From positions 1-7,392 of the forward strand of contig JAKAOD010000147.1 in the NCBI GenBank assembly GCA_021823365.1: a stretch of 7,392 nt of DNA, given 5' to 3'. Positions within the stretch are counted from its first letter, which is position 1. Each line of letters opens with the position of its first letter. Below, piece after piece: positions 1-6,188 of this stretch. Below the pieces are notes generated by a model. The model worked only from the letters and a program-made list of their open reading frames with translations, was not told the origin of the DNA and made no database searches. The DNA is from Actinomycetes bacterium (GTDB lineage: Bacteria > Actinomycetota > Acidimicrobiia > Acidimicrobiales > Bog-793). The position numbers and the translations under genes are program-made.

Positions 1-192
1 TCTCGCCTCGAACGAGAGGCGGGTCCGCGTCGAGCTCTCGAAGAACACCGTCGCCACGGTCCGCCCGCGAAGGGCCGGCACCTTCGGGATCGGTCGGGCG
101 GCGACCTCGGCGAAGGAGTCGGCGAGGTGGAGCAGGTCGACGATGCGGTCGCGCCCGAGCTCGGCGACCGAGAGCAGCCCGGGCCGGCTCAT
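1..192 (-). CDS. pyrB: Aspartate carbamoyltransferase catalytic chain, N-terminal part (runs off the left edge)
   Basis: This gene would catalyse carbamoyl phosphate + L-aspartate to N-carbamoyl-L-aspartate, the committed step of cytosolic pyrimidine synthesis. Only the first 64 codons are visible and the frame is still open at the window edge. The protein starts MSRPGLLSVAEL and reaches FFESSTRTRLSFE at residues 50-62. The STRTR segment (54-58) is the carbamoyl-phosphate-binding signature shared by aspartate and ornithine carbamoyltransferases. I prefer pyrB over an ornithine enzyme because the gene directly follows pyrR. Its ATG (192-190) overlaps the pyrR stop as ATGA, and a GAGG ribosome-binding motif lies 7 bases ahead of the ATG. 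Coupling to pyrR, and so control by the upstream PyrR site, is inferred. The aspartate-binding domain lies outside the window. Confidence 0.95.
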   Translation of the reverse strand, partial: MSRPGLLSVAELGRDRIVDLLHLADSFAEVAARPIPKVPALRGRTVATVFFESSTRTRLSFEAR

Positions 193-755
193 GCCCCCGC
201 CTCGCATATCGCCACGCCCCACTCGCCGACCTCGACGGTCTCGTCGCGGCGAGTCGGGAGGTTCTTGCCGACGTAGTCGGGGCGGATCGGCAGCTCACGA
301 TGCCCGCGGTCGACGAGCACCGCCAGCTGCACCGCCCGGGCCCGGCCGTGGTCGGTCAAGGCGTCGAGGGCGGCGCGCACCGTCCTCCCGGTGTAGAGAA
401 CGTCGTCGACGAGCACGACGACCTGGTCCGTGAGCTCGGCCGGGATGGCGGTCACCGACTCGGCACGAACCGGCCGGATCCGCAAGTCGTCCCGGTAGAA
501 GGCCACGTCGAGCCGGCCCAGGGGGACCGGCGCGCCGGAGATCGCCTCGAGATGGCCGGCGATGCGCCCGGCGAGGGGGACCCCACCCGTCTGCAGCCCC
601 ACGACGACGAGCCGCGCCGTGCCGTGGTTGCGCTCGACGACCTCGTGGGCGATACGGACGAGCGCGCGACCGACGTCGTCGGCGTCCATGACGATCGACC
701 GCCGGGCGGAGAGCGATGCGCCGCCGGGCGCGATCCCCCGCTCACGCTCGGCCAC
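189..755 (-). CDS. pyrR: PyrR: pyrimidine operon RNA-binding attenuator / uracil phosphoribosyltransferase
   Basis: PyrR is a UMP/UTP-sensing phosphoribosyltransferase-fold protein that binds a hairpin in pyr mRNA and represses expression when pyrimidines are plentiful; many homologues also have uracil phosphoribosyltransferase activity. The 188-residue protein has the usual length. The PRPP loop is VVVLVDDVLYTGRT (residues 112-125), and the family stretch LVDRGHRELPIRPDYVGKNLPT runs from about 147 to 168. The start is GTG (755-753). An AAGGAG motif lies 4 bases upstream, and an in-frame TGA just above rules out a longer protein. The first 20 residues are poorly conserved, so an internal ATG at residue 23 is possible but lacks this ribosome-binding site. 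The gene follows the only sizeable gap in the window, which carries a PyrR-type RNA site, and its stop overlaps the pyrB start. Confidence 0.96.
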   Translation of the reverse strand: MAERERGIAPGGASLSARRSIVMDADDVGRALVRIAHEVVERNHGTARLVVVGLQTGGVPLAGRIAGHLEAISGAPVPLGRLDVAFYRDDLRIRPVRAESVTAIPAELTDQVVVLVDDVLYTGRTVRAALDALTDHGRARAVQLAVLVDRGHRELPIRPDYVGKNLPTRRDETVEVGEWGVAICEAGA

Positions 756-776
756 GACGCTCCTTCACCGTCCGTA

Positions 777-794
777 CGGGCCTCGCCGGACCCG
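777..794 (-). promoter_or_regulatory. Candidate PyrR-binding RNA hairpin in the pyrR leader
   Basis: Read on the minus strand, positions 792-779 are GGTCCGGCGAGGCC. The PyrR-binding loop known from Bacillus is ARUCCNGNGAGGYU. The core UCCNGNGAGGY matches at every position. The only departures, A1 to G and U14 to C, together turn an A-U pair into G-C. Flanking CGGG (794-791) and CCCG (780-777) extend the stem, with CC/GG pairing around a GGCGA loop and U790 left unpaired, as in the known fold. The hairpin ends about 11 bases before the pyrR AAGGAG. No terminator-like stem followed by a U tract is visible. That favours translational repression, as described for mycobacterial pyr leaders, over transcription attenuation. 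An alternative stem, GTCCG (791-787) with CGGAC (774-770), would exclude this fold. Confidence 0.75.
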
Positions 795-825
795 CTTCAC
801 GTACCGAGCAAGGCTACCGCAGCAC

Positions 826-926
826 GGGCCGGCGTGAGCTCCTCGGCAATCCCGGCGCAGCGACCGCACGCGGGCCGGCGTGACCTCCTCAGCAATCCCG
901 GCGCAGCGACCGCACGCGGGCCGGCG
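826..926. repeat. 46-bp tandem direct repeat in the purM-like/pyrR gap
   Basis: Two 46-bp copies, 826-871 and 872-917, differ at only two positions. A 9-base start of a third copy follows at 918-926, ending 2 bases from the purM-like stop codon (931-929). With the leader this accounts for almost all of the 173-bp gap. On the minus strand copy 872-917 contains a perfect anti-SD complement, AGGAGGT, and in the other copy one base change makes it AGGAGCT. No start codon lies at a usable distance from either. The stretch can also fold using CCGGC and GCCGG arms. Unlike the 44-bp array near 6200, it makes no chained open frames. Function is unknown, and simple slippage duplication is enough to explain it. 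Confidence 0.9.
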
Positions 927-928
927 GA

Positions 929-2023
929 CTACCGCAGCTCGAGCTCGTCGCTCCCGTACTCGACGCCGACGGGCTCGAGGACGACGCGTCGGGGACCTCC
1001 GACGACCCGGCCCGCCTCGAGAGCGCGGTACCCGAGCTCCGTGGCGAGCTCGACGGCGCGCCCGGCCCAACCGGGCGCGACGTAGCAGGCGAGCCCGACC
1101 CCCATGTTCAACGTCCCGTACGCCTCGCGGGGCGAGAGACCGGTGCCGTCTGCAAGAAAGCCGAGGACCTCGGGGACCTCGGGCAGGCGCTCGACGACGT
1201 AGCCGAGGTCGCGCCGCGCCCGCATGAGCTTGCGCAGGCCGTGGCCGGTGACGTGGCTCAGGTACCGGACCGGTAACCGCTCCTCGAGCAGCCGCTCGAC
1301 GAGTCGCACGTAGATCACGCTCTCGTCGAGCAGGGCCTCGCCGAACGCCCGCCCGCCCGGGAGTGCCGTCGCGAGCCCCGCCGGCAGCCGGGCAGCGAGG
1401 TCGCGGGCGAGCGAGGCGCCGTTGGCGTGGAGGCCGGACGAGGCGACGAGGACGATCTCGTCCCCCGGCTCGAGGGTCTCGCCGAGGAGGGGCTCGATGC
1501 CGTCGGGGACCCTGCCGACGGCGCTCGCCGCGAGGTCGACCTCCTCGGGAGCGACGATCCCGTCGAGCGTCGGGGACTCTCCCCCGCCCCACGCCGCGCC
1601 CGCCGCCGCGCAGGCGCGACGGAAGCCCGCGACGAGCGAGGCGTGGCGGTCACCGGCGTACCAGCCGGCGGAGCCGGTCGCGAAGTACGCGTTGACGACG
1701 AAGGGCAGCGCCCCGACACAGGCGCAGTCGTTGACCGCGGCGGCGACGGTGTCGTACCCGATCGCCTCGAAGCGGCCGGCGCCGCCCGCCGCCTCCCAGG
1801 CGCGGGCGATCGCCGATTTCGTCCCGAGGCATTCGAGCACGAACCCGAGCCTGAGCCCGCCGACGTCCACGACGACGGCAGGCTCGCCGCGCGAGGTGTC
1901 GTCGAGGGCGGCGCCGCGGAGCGCCGCGTAGCCGGTCGTCGAGGCGGCCGCCGCCAGGGCGGCGCGCTTGGCGGCGTCGAGCGTCGCGTAGTCGACCCCG
2001 GCGCGCCCGTAGGCGTCGCTCAC
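929..2023 (-). CDS. PurM-superfamily protein (AIR synthase-related), divergent
   Basis: PurM (phosphoribosylformylglycinamidine cyclo-ligase) makes aminoimidazole ribonucleotide from FGAM using ATP in purine synthesis. This 364-residue protein aligns across the family: YGRAGVD near the N-terminus, VND (97-99), YFATG (113-117), GGES (147-150), SSGLHANG (195-202), HVTGHG (257-262), NMGVG (306-310) and a C-terminal PVGVEYGSDEL. Several canonical signatures are changed. The GTDGVGTK loop reads LECLGTK (63-69), GGETAEMPG reads GGESPTLDG, HxTGGG reads HVTGHG, and the glycine-rich GGFG segment near the N-terminus is absent. It may be a true but divergent cyclo-ligase or a paralogue with another substrate. 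The start is GTG (2023-2021), overlapping the nusB stop as GTGA; the stop is TAG. I leave the symbol blank because function is not secure. Confidence 0.85.
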   Translation of the reverse strand: MSDAYGRAGVDYATLDAAKRAALAAAASTTGYAALRGAALDDTSRGEPAVVVDVGGLRLGFVLECLGTKSAIARAWEAAGGAGRFEAIGYDTVAAAVNDCACVGALPFVVNAYFATGSAGWYAGDRHASLVAGFRRACAAAGAAWGGGESPTLDGIVAPEEVDLAASAVGRVPDGIEPLLGETLEPGDEIVLVASSGLHANGASLARDLAARLPAGLATALPGGRAFGEALLDESVIYVRLVERLLEERLPVRYLSHVTGHGLRKLMRARRDLGYVVERLPEVPEVLGFLADGTGLSPREAYGTLNMGVGLACYVAPGWAGRAVELATELGYRALEAGRVVGGPRRVVLEPVGVEYGSDELELR

Positions 2024-2472
2024 CTGCCCGCCGCCTCGCTCGCACGCGCCCCCGGCGCTAGACCCGCGAGCACCCCGTTGACGAAGCGTCCCGAGCCGGC
2101 GGTCGAGTACTGCTTGGCGAGCTCGACCGCCTCGTCGATCACCACCGCGACGGGAACGTCCGGGCGGCAGAGGAGCTCGAACACGGCGATGCGCAGCAAC
2201 TGGCGATCGACCGCCGGCATCCGGCCGATCGCCCAGGCGCGCGCCTTGTCGGCGAGGAGCGCGTCGATCTCCGCCATGCGCCCCCCCACACCCCGGACCA
2301 GCTCCTCGGCATAGGGCTCGGGGCGCACGGGCAGCTCGGCGAGCACCTCCTCGGTCGAGATCCCCTTCGTCTCCGCTTCGTACAGCAGGCCGAGCGCCCG
2401 CTCCCTGGACCTCCGGCGCTCGCCGGCGAGAAGTGGGCGGTCGTCGCGCTCAGGCCCTCGTGAGGTACTCAC
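2020..2472 (-). CDS. nusB: Transcription antitermination factor NusB
   Basis: NusB is a small all-helical RNA-binding protein that pairs with NusE (ribosomal S10) on boxA RNA and supports antitermination of rRNA transcription. The core is clear: RRRSRERALGLLYEAE at the start of the fold, then IGRMPAVDRQLLRIAVFEL, VPVAVVIDEAVELAKQY and GRFVNGVLAGLA, all diagnostic family segments in the usual order. The start is less certain. There is no ATG near the fold, and the only standard start close by is GTG at 2472-2470, giving 150 residues and a 23-base overlap with the efp end. The ribosome-binding site there is weak, with AGG about 15 bases away, so translation may depend on ribosomes arriving from efp. 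Longer ATG versions would lie wholly inside efp and encode arginine-rich shadow sequence. The stop overlaps the GTG of the purM-like gene. Confidence 0.93.
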   Translation of the reverse strand: MSTSRGPERDDRPLLAGERRRSRERALGLLYEAETKGISTEEVLAELPVRPEPYAEELVRGVGGRMAEIDALLADKARAWAIGRMPAVDRQLLRIAVFELLCRPDVPVAVVIDEAVELAKQYSTAGSGRFVNGVLAGLAPGARASEAAGR

Positions 2473-3010
2473 CGGTCCGGGTGTCGACCTTGATCCGGTC
2501 GCCCGGGTTGACGAACAGCGGCACCTGGACGACATGGCCGGTCTCCGTCGTCGCCGGCTTGCGCGCCCCCGAGACCCGGTCGCCCTGGAGTCCCGGCTCG
2601 GTCTCGGCAACGGCGAGCTCGACCGCCGCCGGCAGGTCGACGTCGACGATCTCCCCGCCGTAGAGCTCGAGCACGACCGAGTCGCCCTCCTTCAGGTACG
2701 CCGTCGAGCCGCCGAGCGACGCGTCGGCGACGCTCATCTGCTCGTAGCTCGTCGTGTCCATGAAGACGTACTCGCCGCCGTCCCGGTACAGGTACTGCAT
2801 CTCGCGCTTGTCGATGAGCGCCTGCTCGACCTTCTCCTCCGAGCGGAAGGTACGTTCGATCACCGCTTTCGTGCGGAGGTTCCGGAGCTTGGTCCGGACG
2901 AACGCCCCGCCCTTGCCGGGCTTCACATGCTGGAACTCGACCACGGAGAAGAGCCCCTCCGGCAGGTCGATCGCCATGCCGTTCCTCAAGTCGGTGAGCG
3001 TTATCGCCAT
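2450..3010 (-). CDS. efp: Elongation factor P
   Basis: EF-P binds between the P and E sites of ribosomes stalled on consecutive prolines and promotes peptide-bond formation. The 186-residue length is normal for the three-domain protein. The N-terminal domain carries the loop HVKPGKGGAF (28-37), where K33 is the tip lysine equivalent to the residue modified in other bacteria. FVRTKLRNLRTKAVIERTFRS and the C-terminal VPLFVNPGDRIKVDTRTGEYLTRA are family hallmarks. No lysine-modification gene is visible here, so the modification state cannot be told. The ATG (3010-3008) overlaps the peptidase stop as ATGA, and only a distant AAGGA motif precedes it, which suggests coupled translation. A Xaa-Pro peptidase directly upstream of efp is a recurrent arrangement in Actinomycetota and Firmicutes. 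Confidence 0.98.
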   Translation of the reverse strand: MAITLTDLRNGMAIDLPEGLFSVVEFQHVKPGKGGAFVRTKLRNLRTKAVIERTFRSEEKVEQALIDKREMQYLYRDGGEYVFMDTTSYEQMSVADASLGGSTAYLKEGDSVVLELYGGEIVDVDLPAAVELAVAETEPGLQGDRVSGARKPATTETGHVVQVPLFVNPGDRIKVDTRTGEYLTRA

Positions 3011-4125
3011 CAGAGCGTGTAGTCCTTCGTCGATTTCGTCAGGGCGCGACCGCCGGAAGGTCCGACGAGCACGGTGTCCTCGATGCGCACTCCACCCCGG
3101 CCGGCGAGGTAGGCGCCCGGCTCCACCGTCACCACGGCGCCAACAGGCAGGATATCAGCCGAGTCCTTCGACACCGCCGGAGCCTCGTGGATCTCGAGGC
3201 CGACGCCGTGGCCCGCCGAGTGCAGGAAGGCGTCTCCGAAGCCGGCGTCGGCGAGCGTCTCCCGGCAGGCCCGGTCGACCTCGGAGGCCGGCACGCCTTC
3301 GGCGACGGCGCGAAGACCCGCCCGCTGGGCGGCGAAGACGGCGTCGACGAGATCGACGAGGTCCGCCGGCGGCTCGCCGACGCAGAAGGTCCTGGTCATG
3401 TCCGAGCGGTAGCCGTCGACGGTCGCGCCGAAGTCGAGCACGACGAGCTCGCCCGGGCCGATCGCCCTCGAAGTGGGCCGGGCGTGGGGCATGGCGCTGT
3501 TCGGGCCGCTGGCGACGATCGTCTCGAAGGCGGCGCCAGACGAGCCGCGCCGGCGCATCTCGGCGTCGAGCTCGGTCGCGAGCTCGCCCTCGGTGCAACC
3601 CTGGGCGAGCATCGGCTTCAGCTGGGCGATGGCGACGTCGGCGACGTCGCACGCCGCCTCGATGCGGGCGATCTCGCCGGGGTCCTTCACCTGGCGCAGC
3701 TCCTCGACGACGCCGAGGGTCGGGACGAGCGACGAGCCGTCGAGCAGCTCCGCCAGCTGGCGCTCGAGCGCCCAGGTCACGGACCTTGCCTCGAGCCCGA
3801 CACGCCCGATGCCCGCGGCAGCCCGTCCGAGCGCCTCCATCTGTCCGGCGACGTTGGCGATCTCGAGCTCTGCGTCCACGCCGGCACCGGCGAGCTCCGC
3901 TGCCGCCTGATCGCGATATCGGCCGTCCGTCAGGAGGAGGCTGCGGCCGGGCGCGACGAGGAGGATCGCCGCCGAACCGGTGAAGCCCGCGAGGTACCGG
4001 ACGCTCTCCAGCTTCGTGACGAGGAGCGCGTCGCACCCGGCGTCGTCGAGCCGGTCGCGGAGCCGGCCGAGGCGGCCGGCGACGTCCATCGGCGGCAGCT
4101 CGTCGTGGGCGAACGCCGGTCGCAC
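3010..4125 (-). CDS. pepQ: M24 family Xaa-Pro aminopeptidase/dipeptidase (PepP/PepQ type)
   Basis: This is a predicted cytosolic metallopeptidase of the pita-bread fold that cleaves X-Pro bonds. All five dinuclear metal ligands are visible: D231 and D242 (LDFGATVDGYRSDMTRTF), H306 (HSAGHGVGLEIHE), E335 (TVEPGAY) and E349 (GVRIEDTV). The N-terminal creatinase-like domain begins around RLGRLRDRL and includes VRYLAGFTGSAA. I use the GTG at 4125 (371 residues), 9 bases after an AGG and 15 bases past the aroQ stop. The ATG at 4089 (residue 13, MDVAGRLGRL) is a serious alternative, since the first 12 residues do not resemble the fold. Sequence alone does not separate aminopeptidase P from prolidase, so the symbol is approximate. 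Its TGA overlaps the efp start. Confidence 0.93.
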   Translation of the reverse strand: MRPAFAHDELPPMDVAGRLGRLRDRLDDAGCDALLVTKLESVRYLAGFTGSAAILLVAPGRSLLLTDGRYRDQAAAELAGAGVDAELEIANVAGQMEALGRAAAGIGRVGLEARSVTWALERQLAELLDGSSLVPTLGVVEELRQVKDPGEIARIEAACDVADVAIAQLKPMLAQGCTEGELATELDAEMRRRGSSGAAFETIVASGPNSAMPHARPTSRAIGPGELVVLDFGATVDGYRSDMTRTFCVGEPPADLVDLVDAVFAAQRAGLRAVAEGVPASEVDRACRETLADAGFGDAFLHSAGHGVGLEIHEAPAVSKDSADILPVGAVVTVEPGAYLAGRGGVRIEDTVLVGPSGGRALTKSTKDYTL

Positions 4126-4140
4126 CGCGGCGAACCTAGC

Positions 4141-4617
4141 TCAGGGTCCCTGGTTGCGGAGGAGGGCCGGGTCGGAGGAGCGCAACAGGCGCGCCGCCGC
4201 CTCGACGGCGAGCTCGTACCCGACCGCGCCAAAGCCCGCGACCGTGCCGTCGCAGACCGGCGCGAGGACCGAGCGCCGCCGCCAGGGCTCGCGGGCGTCG
4301 GGGTTCGACAGGTGCAGCTCGACGACCGGGCCGGAGAAGCTGGCGAGGGCGTCGTGGAGCGACCAGCCGTAGTGGGTGATCGCGCCGGCGTTGACGACGA
4401 TCGCGGCAGCACGGCCGCGCGCCGCGTGCACCGCCTGGACGAGGTCGCCCTCGCGCTCGCTCTGCAGGTGCTCGAGGACGAGCCCGAGGCGTTCCGCGGC
4501 CGCGGTGGCACGAGCCACGTGATCGGCGAGGGTGGCGGTGCCGTGCACGTCGGGCTGGCGCTCGCCGAGAAGCGCCAGATTGGGCCCCGAGAGGAGCACG
4601 ACGAGCGGCGTGCTCAT
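4141..4617 (-). CDS. aroQ: Type II 3-dehydroquinate dehydratase
   Basis: AroQ dehydrates 3-dehydroquinate to 3-dehydroshikimate, the third shikimate-pathway step; type II enzymes are flavodoxin-like dodecamers. The 158-residue product shows SGPNLALLG (10-18, N13), NAGAITH (76-82), the catalytic histidine H102 in ELHLSN, and REPWRRRS (109-116). The lid arginine R20 is kept. The lid tyrosine normally found in the EPxxYG motif is replaced: the sequence is QPDVHG, with H25 encoded CAC at 4545-4543. That tyrosine is essential in studied enzymes, so this copy may be impaired, may use histidine, or may reflect a single-base error. The ATG overlaps the aroKB stop as ATGA, and a GGGGGAG motif lies 8 bases upstream. 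Position next to aroKB supports a pathway role. Confidence 0.93.
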   Translation of the reverse strand: MSTPLVVLLSGPNLALLGERQPDVHGTATLADHVARATAAAERLGLVLEHLQSEREGDLVQAVHAARGRAAAIVVNAGAITHYGWSLHDALASFSGPVVELHLSNPDAREPWRRRSVLAPVCDGTVAGFGAVGYELAVEAAARLLRSSDPALLRNQGP

Positions 4618-6188
4618 GCGCCCGTCTCCCCCGCGTCCCGCGGGGCCGTGCCCGCCTGCTCCCCGGCCAGCAGGCCGACGAGCGCTTGCTCGACCACGCG
4701 GCGCTCGACGCCCCGCACCGGCTCGACGCCCGAGGGCCCGTCGAGGACGAAGGTGAGCCCTTCGGTCGCCTTCTTGTCCCTTGCCATCCACGCGAGGAGC
4801 TCTGCGGGGTCGGCGCCCGCCGGGATCTCCGTCGGCAGGCCGTAGCCGGCGACGACCTCGACGTGCCGCTCGACGCGGGCGTCGTCGATGCGCCCGAGCA
4901 GCCGGGCGAGACGCGCCGCGAAGACCAGGCCGATCCCGACCGCCTCGCCGTGGCGCAGCCCGCCGCCGGGTCGGGCGAGCGAGGCCGCCTCGACGGCGTG
5001 GCCGAGGGTGTGGCCGTAGTTGAGGATCATGCGCCTGCCGCTCTCGCGCTCGTCGTCGGCGACGACCGACGCCTTGCACGCGACGCAGCGCGCCACCTGC
5101 TCGGGGAGCGGGAGCCGGTCGAGGTCGTCGACGCCGAGGAAGGCGTACTTCGCCATCTCGCCGAGGCCCGAGCGCCACTCCCGCTCGGGCAGGGTCGAGA
5201 GCGTCGCAGTGTCGCAGACGACCCCGAGCGGCTGCCAGAAGGCGCCGACGAGATTCTTGCCCTCCGGCAGGTTCACGCCGGTCTTGCCCCCGATCGCCGC
5301 GTCGACCTGCGCGAGCAGCGTCGTCGGGACGTTGACGAGGTCGAGGCCACGGTGGTAGCAGGACGCGGCGAACCCGGCGACGTCGGTGACCACCCCGCCG
5401 CCGACGGCGACCACGACGTCGTGGCGGGTGATGCCTGCACGAGCGAAGGCGCGGCAGAGATCTTCGATCGTGCGAAGAGACTTCGCTCCCTCGCCGTCGG
5501 GAATCGTCACCCGCACGACGTCCACACCGAGGTCGACCTCGACGCCGATGCCCTCCTGCGACACCACCCCGGCGCGCCGCACCCGGTCGGGCAGCAAGGC
5601 CCCGAGGCGCCGGAGCGCTCCCGGCCCGACGAGCGTCTCGTAGGGGCGGCCCGGGACCTCGACCGGCACGCGCCGGACGAGGGCGGCGAGGAGGGTGTCG
5701 GCGGCGGCTCGAGGCTCGAGGCCGTCGACGTCGACCGTCGCCGACGCGAGCTCGGCGTAGAGGGGATAGCGCTCGGCGATCAGCCGCGGCACTGCCGTGG
5801 CGGGATCCGGCCGGAGCAGCACCCGCCCCTCGCCCCGGCCGAGGCGGGCGACGAGCGTCTCGGGTGTCGCCCTCAGCCAGACGACGCTCCCCGCCGACGC
5901 GAGCAGGCGGCGGTTCGCCGGGTCGAGCACGGCCCCGCCGGCGACCGAGATCACCGACGGGATCGCGCGGTGCGCTGCGTCGGCGAGCGCCTTGCTCTCG
6001 GCGGCCCGGAACGCCGGCTCGCCCGAGACGGCGAACATCTCCGGCACGCTCATGCCCGTCGCCTGCTCGACCTCGACGTCGCTGTCGACGTAGGGGCGCC
6101 CGAGGAGCTCGGCGACGAGACGGCCGACGGTCGTCTTCCCGGCACCCATCATCCCGACGAGCAGGACGTGGTCGCTCGAGGGCCTCAT
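4614..6188 (-). CDS. aroKB: Fused shikimate kinase / 3-dehydroquinate synthase
   Basis: One uninterrupted 524-residue frame encodes two shikimate-pathway enzymes. Residues 1 to about 172 are shikimate kinase: P-loop GMMGAGKTT (12-20), substrate-binding D35/D37 in DSD, R61 in FRAAE, the G84-G85 pair and the lid region with R140 in ERYPLYAELA. From about 174 on it is 3-dehydroquinate synthase (DAHP to 3-dehydroquinate, NAD and Zn dependent): GGGVVTD (263-269), VPTTLLAQVDAAIGGKTGVN (287-306), and probable Zn ligands E344 (GLGEMAKY), H393 (NYGHTLGH) and H413 (RHGEAV). The linker is only a few residues. The order matches the aroKB fusion known from Thermotoga maritima. The ATG at 6188 is the last ATGA of the 44-bp array; upstream in this frame there is no alternative start before a stop in the array. 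GGAG sits 4 bases ahead. The stop overlaps the aroQ start. Confidence 0.97.
   Translation of the reverse strand: MRPSSDHVLLVGMMGAGKTTVGRLVAELLGRPYVDSDVEVEQATGMSVPEMFAVSGEPAFRAAESKALADAAHRAIPSVISVAGGAVLDPANRRLLASAGSVVWLRATPETLVARLGRGEGRVLLRPDPATAVPRLIAERYPLYAELASATVDVDGLEPRAAADTLLAALVRRVPVEVPGRPYETLVGPGALRRLGALLPDRVRRAGVVSQEGIGVEVDLGVDVVRVTIPDGEGAKSLRTIEDLCRAFARAGITRHDVVVAVGGGVVTDVAGFAASCYHRGLDLVNVPTTLLAQVDAAIGGKTGVNLPEGKNLVGAFWQPLGVVCDTATLSTLPEREWRSGLGEMAKYAFLGVDDLDRLPLPEQVARCVACKASVVADDERESGRRMILNYGHTLGHAVEAASLARPGGGLRHGEAVGIGLVFAARLARLLGRIDDARVERHVEVVAGYGLPTEIPAGADPAELLAWMARDKKATEGLTFVLDGPSGVEPVRGVERRVVEQALVGLLAGEQAGTAPRDAGETGA

Noticed and set aside
811..816. Actinobacterial -10-like TAGCCT on the minus strand that would start a pyrR transcript just above the PyrR hairpin.
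   Set aside because: It fits TANNNT, but no -35 element is visible at 16-19 bases, and such hexamers are common. Not enough to call a promoter.
765..869. Possible 34-residue leader ORF (GTG at 869, TGA at 767-765) running through the PyrR hairpin to just before pyrR.
   Set aside because: No ribosome-binding motif at a useful distance from the GTG (GGAGG is 14 bases away), and the composition is that of an arginine-rich GC shadow frame. The RNA hairpin explains the conservation-like signal better.
3187..4845. Long plus-strand open frame (552 codons) opposite the peptidase and aroQ.
   Set aside because: Low-complexity translation without motifs, spanning several real minus-strand genes; a GC-driven shadow.
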